Shown here piece after piece: positions 61,741-64,000 of a DNA stretch of 64,000 nt. Below the pieces are notes generated by a model that saw only the letters and a program-made list of their open reading frames with translations, ran no database searches and was not told the DNA's origin. Numbering within the stretch: the first letter of the stretch is position 1; the number at the start of each line of letters is the position of its first letter. The DNA is from Eutreptiella sp. 'Long Island Sound 2002'. Lineage: Eukaryota > Euglenozoa > Euglenophyceae > Eutreptiales > Eutreptiaceae. The DNA is taken from contig OZ038393.1 in assembly GCA_964036045.1 (NCBI GenBank), forward strand, positions 47,670,429-47,734,428. The letters are read 5' to 3'. The position numbers and the translations under genes are program-made.

Positions 61741-62078
61741 TGTGCGGACCATCAGGCCACTCGTCAAATCAAGGTTTGGGGTGTAGAGAAGCATTGCATC
61801 CAGCATGCGGACCATCAGGCCACTCGTCAAAACAAGGTTTGGGGTGTAGAGAACCATTGCATATAGTGTGAGGACCATGAGGCCACTTGTCAAAACAAGA
61901 TTTGGGGTGTAGAGAACCATTGCATCCAGTGTTCGGACCATCAGGCCACTCGTCAAAACAAGGTTTGGGGTGTAGAGAACCATTGCATATAGTGTGAGGA
62001 CCATCAGGCCACTTGTTAAAACAAGGTTTGAGGTGTAGAGAACCATTGCATCCAGTGTGCGGACCATCAGGCCACTCG

Positions 62079-62722
62079 CACGCCGGGGCGGGAGATTGGG
62101 CGTTGGACAGGGTTGCGCGCCGAGGTCGTGTGGCAAACGCCGGGGCTGGTGGTTGTGCGCTTGACAGGGCAGCGCGCCCGGGTCGTGGCCTGTTGGCGCA
62201 CGTTGGGGCGGGAGGATGGGCGCTGGACAGGGCAACGCGCCCTGGTCGTGGCCTGTTGGCGCACGTTGGGGCGGGAGGATGGGCGCTGGAAAGGGCAACG
62301 CGCCCTAGTCGTGGCCTGTTGGCGCACGTTGGGGCGGGAGGATGGGCGCCGGACAGGGCAACGCGCCCTAGTCGTGGCCTGTTGGCGCACGTTGGGGCGG
62401 GAGGATGGGCGCTGGACAGGGCAACGCGCCCTGGTCGTTGCCTGTTGGCGCACGTTGGGGCGGGAGGATGGGCGCTGGACAGGGCAGCGCGCCCTGGTCG
62501 TGGCCTGTTGGCGCACGTTGGGGCGGGAGGATGGGCGCTGGACAGGGCAACGCGCCCTGGTCGTGGCCTGTTGGCGCACGTTGGGGCGGGAGGATGGGCG
62601 CTGGACAGGGCAGCGCGCCCTGGTCGTTGCCTGTTGGCGCACGTTGAGGCGGGAGGATGGGCGCTGGACAGGGCAGCGCGCCCTGGTCGTGGCCTGTTGG
62701 CGCACGCTGGGGTGGGAGGTGG
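62079..62722. repeat. Minisatellite C: GC-rich 63-bp tandem array, about ten monomers
   Basis: CACGTTGGGGCGGGAGGATG begins monomers at 62,199, 62,262, 62,325, 62,388, 62,451, 62,514, 62,577 and 62,640, exactly 63 bp apart, with a diverged monomer at 62,703 and two diverged ones before 62,199. The unit continues with GGCGCTGGACAGGGCAACGC and GCCCTGGTCGTGGCCTGTTG. Its sequence is not obviously related to minisatellite B, although it abuts it at CCACTCG|CACGCC and has the same period. A 1,060-codon minus-strand ORF starts in this array and runs into B; I regard it as a by-product of the shared multiple-of-three period. Confidence 0.95.
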
Positions 62723-62764
62723 GCCCAGTAGGCAGCAGGCCCCAGCCTGGCCTGGCTGTGGCCG

Positions 62765-62796
62765 GTCTACGTTAACCAGGCCCGGGTAACGTAGAC
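62765..62796. repeat. Perfect 10-bp inverted repeat with 12-nt loop
   Basis: GTCTACGTTA at 62,765-62,774 and TAACGTAGAC at 62,787-62,796 are exact reverse complements around a GC-rich loop (ACCAGGCCCGGG). The right arm resembles the GGCTAACGCAGAC part of repeat D, so one arm may be an inverted fragment of that repeat. Confidence 0.7.
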
Positions 62797-63236
62797 ACGG
62801 CCGGGCCGGGCTGGGTCCTGCTGCCTCCTTCCGCCCCGTGCCGAGGAGGCCCTGCAGGGGGGGCGGGTGTCGTAACCCTCTAGCCCGGCTAACGCAGACT
62901 GGCCACAGCCGCGTTGGGTTGGGCTCTGCAGCCTCCCGATGCCTTCCCCCCGAGGAGGTTTTGCGGGGAGGCGGGTGTCGTGACCCCGTGGCCCGGCTAA
63001 CGCAAACCATCCACAGCCGGGCGGCGGCGGGTCTTGCTGCCTCCCAGTGCCTCCCCCCCCCCCCCCCCCCCGGGCCCAGGAAACCCTGCGGGGGGGGCGG
63101 GTCTGGTGACCCCTTGGCCCGGCCCGGCTGACGCAGAACGGCCAGAGCCGGGCCGGGGTGGGTCGTGCTGCCTCCCATCGCCCTCCGCCCCGTGCCGAGG
63201 AGGCACTGCGGGGGGGGGGGGGGGGGCGAAGTCGTG
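62797..63236. repeat. Repeat D: GC-rich 108-131-bp tandem repeat, four copies, with long C and G runs
   Basis: TGCTGCCTCC / TGCAGCCTCC marks the units at 62,819, 62,927, 63,035 and 63,166 (spacings 108, 108, 131). Each unit carries GAGGAGG or an equivalent, a G run, GCGGGTGTCGTGACCCC and GGCCCGGCTAACGCAGA. The last spacing is longer mainly because of a C19 run at 63,053-63,071. A G17 run lies at 63,210-63,226. The ORFs across it are compositional. Confidence 0.85.
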
Positions 63237-63945
63237 ACCCCCAGGCAATGCAGCACAACACACACAATGCAGTGCGGCAGTGGGGCACAGCACACATGTG
63301 CAGTGCGGCACGACACACACAGAACAGAGGTGCAGTACAGCACAGTACCCAAAGTGCAGAGCAGTGCGCAACACAGGGCAGTGTAGCATAGCTCGCAAAG
63401 CGCGTGCAGCACAACACGCGCAACGCAGTGCAGTGTGCGCAGTGTGCACAGCACAGTGCGGTGCAGCGCCGCGCACAGGGCAGTGCTGCACGGCAGAGCG
63501 CACACAGCGTGGTGCGGCACAGCACACACAACGCAGTGCAGCATAGCTCACGGGTGCAGTGCGCCACCGCACACAATGCCGTGCAACGCAGCATGCACAG
63601 TGCGGTGCCGCAAAGGCAACACCTTGCAATGCCACGGGCTGTGCTGTCTTGTGCCATGAAGTGCAGCACAGCACACACAGTGCAGGACTGCGCAGCTCAC
63701 GCAGTGCAGTACTACATAGCACACACAGTGCAGTGTAGCACAGCACAAGTATGCACATTGCAGTGCTGCACAGCCGGCACCACGCAGAGCAACGTAGCGT
63801 GCGGTCCCATGCCGTGCGGTGCAGCACAGCACACATAGTGCAGCGCAGCACGGTTCGCACAGTGCAGTGCAATGCGCAGCATAGTGCCCTGCGGCACAAC
63901 ACAACACACACAGTGTAAGGCGGCACAACACAACATGCATCTGCA
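63237..63945. repeat. Repeat E: irregular CA/GCA-rich repeat
   Basis: About 700 bp are built from GCAGTGCAGCACAGCACACA-like pieces with an irregular period of roughly 25-40 bp and many substitutions. On the minus strand this yields Cys- and Leu-rich ORFs (up to 320 codons when continued into repeat D) with no domain architecture; they are artefacts of TGC/TGT content. The lack of a fixed register suggests an old or fast-mutating microsatellite-derived tract. Confidence 0.8.
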
Positions 63946-64000
63946 CCAGCAGGCTCCATCCTTCGATGTCTCCGTTAGCCAGCCAAACGTCAGCCCCATG
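63946..64000. other. Unclassified sequence at the right edge
   Basis: The last 55 bp leave the CA-rich pattern and read as mixed single-copy DNA. The piece is too short to assign, and the window ends inside it. Confidence 0.4.

Larger units (their letters stand above)
41272..62078. repeat. Minisatellite B: 63-bp tandem array, about 330 monomers
   Basis: The consensus monomer runs AAAACAAGGTTTGGGGTGTA, then GAGAACCATTGCATCCAGTG, then TGCGGACCATCAGGCCACTC, then GTC, exactly 63 bp. Monomers differ at recurring sites: AAAACAA/ACAACAA, TTGGGG/TTGAGG, AACCATTG/AACGATTG/AACCACTG, and a hypervariable CCAGTGTGCGG / CCCGTGTGCGG / CAACATGCGG / ATATAGTGTGCGG / CAGCATGACG block. Because 63 is divisible by three, at least two frames on each strand remain open for hundreds of codons, with 21-residue periods such as TSGLMVRTLDAMVLYTPNLV and GCREPLHPVCGPSGHSSKQG. 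The common variants change amino acids in every frame and the 11-bp interruptions shift the frame, so I treat the array as non-coding. Confidence 0.97.

Noticed and set aside
41272-62078. CRISPR-like regular repeats
   Set aside because: The repeats are contiguous 63-bp monomers with no unique spacers, and there are no cas genes.
59116-62298. 1,060-codon minus-strand ORF spanning minisatellites C and B
   Set aside because: It switches between two unrelated repeat peptides at the array junction and again changes frame content inside B. It exists because both periods are 63 bp.
62997-63959. Cys-rich minus-strand ORF of 320 codons
   Set aside because: Cys and Leu come from TGC/TGT in the CA/GCA repeat on the opposite strand. 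There is no regular Cys spacing as in zinc fingers or secreted Cys-rich proteins.

Overview
This window looks like eukaryotic nuclear DNA dominated by tandem repeats. I find no bacterial-type operons, no rRNA or tRNA, no transposase or reverse transcriptase, and no intact gene that I recognise. More than 85% of the 64 kb is satellite or minisatellite DNA. A few sequences in the central single-copy part resemble spliceosomal splice sites. The lineage cannot be fixed from the sequence alone. The setting is most likely heterochromatic or subtelomeric.

Layout: (1) 1-34,793 is a head-to-tail satellite (satellite A) of about 1,260 bp, with 27 full units and a truncated 28th. It runs off the left edge of the window. 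Each unit begins with four diverged copies of a 162-bp subrepeat rich in A/T tracts, followed by a non-repetitive half that carries a TTGC block, a TATA-like box and a hairpin. Copies fall into length and sequence classes, and some 2.5-kb dimers are duplicated as higher-order repeats. (2) 34,794-35,123 is the array edge: a 277-bp foreign segment splits the last unit, and a 53-bp satellite remnant follows it. (3) 35,124-41,271 is mostly single-copy, with poly-C tracts, small tandem duplications, perfect inverted repeats, two phase-compatible candidate exons (36,128-36,196 and 36,937-36,998) and a coding-like but interrupted stretch near 39,980-40,588. (4) 41,272-62,078 is a 63-bp minisatellite (B) of about 330 monomers, with nested higher-order repeats and ten 11-bp interruptions. 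(5) 62,079-62,722 is a GC-rich minisatellite (C) that also has a 63-bp period. (6) 62,765-63,236 is a GC-rich tandem repeat of 108-131 bp (D) with long C and G runs. (7) 63,237-63,945 is an irregular CA/GCA-rich repeat (E). The last 55 bp are unclassified.

Hundreds of long ORFs can be drawn in these arrays, including ones over 1,000 codons. I regard them as artefacts. In array B the period is a multiple of three, so several frames stay open at once. In array A single-base indels between otherwise near-identical units move the frame. The points most worth following up are the higher-order structure, the shared 63-bp period of two adjacent arrays with unrelated sequence, the promoter-like and hairpin segment carried in every satellite A unit, and the possible split gene at 36-37 kb.
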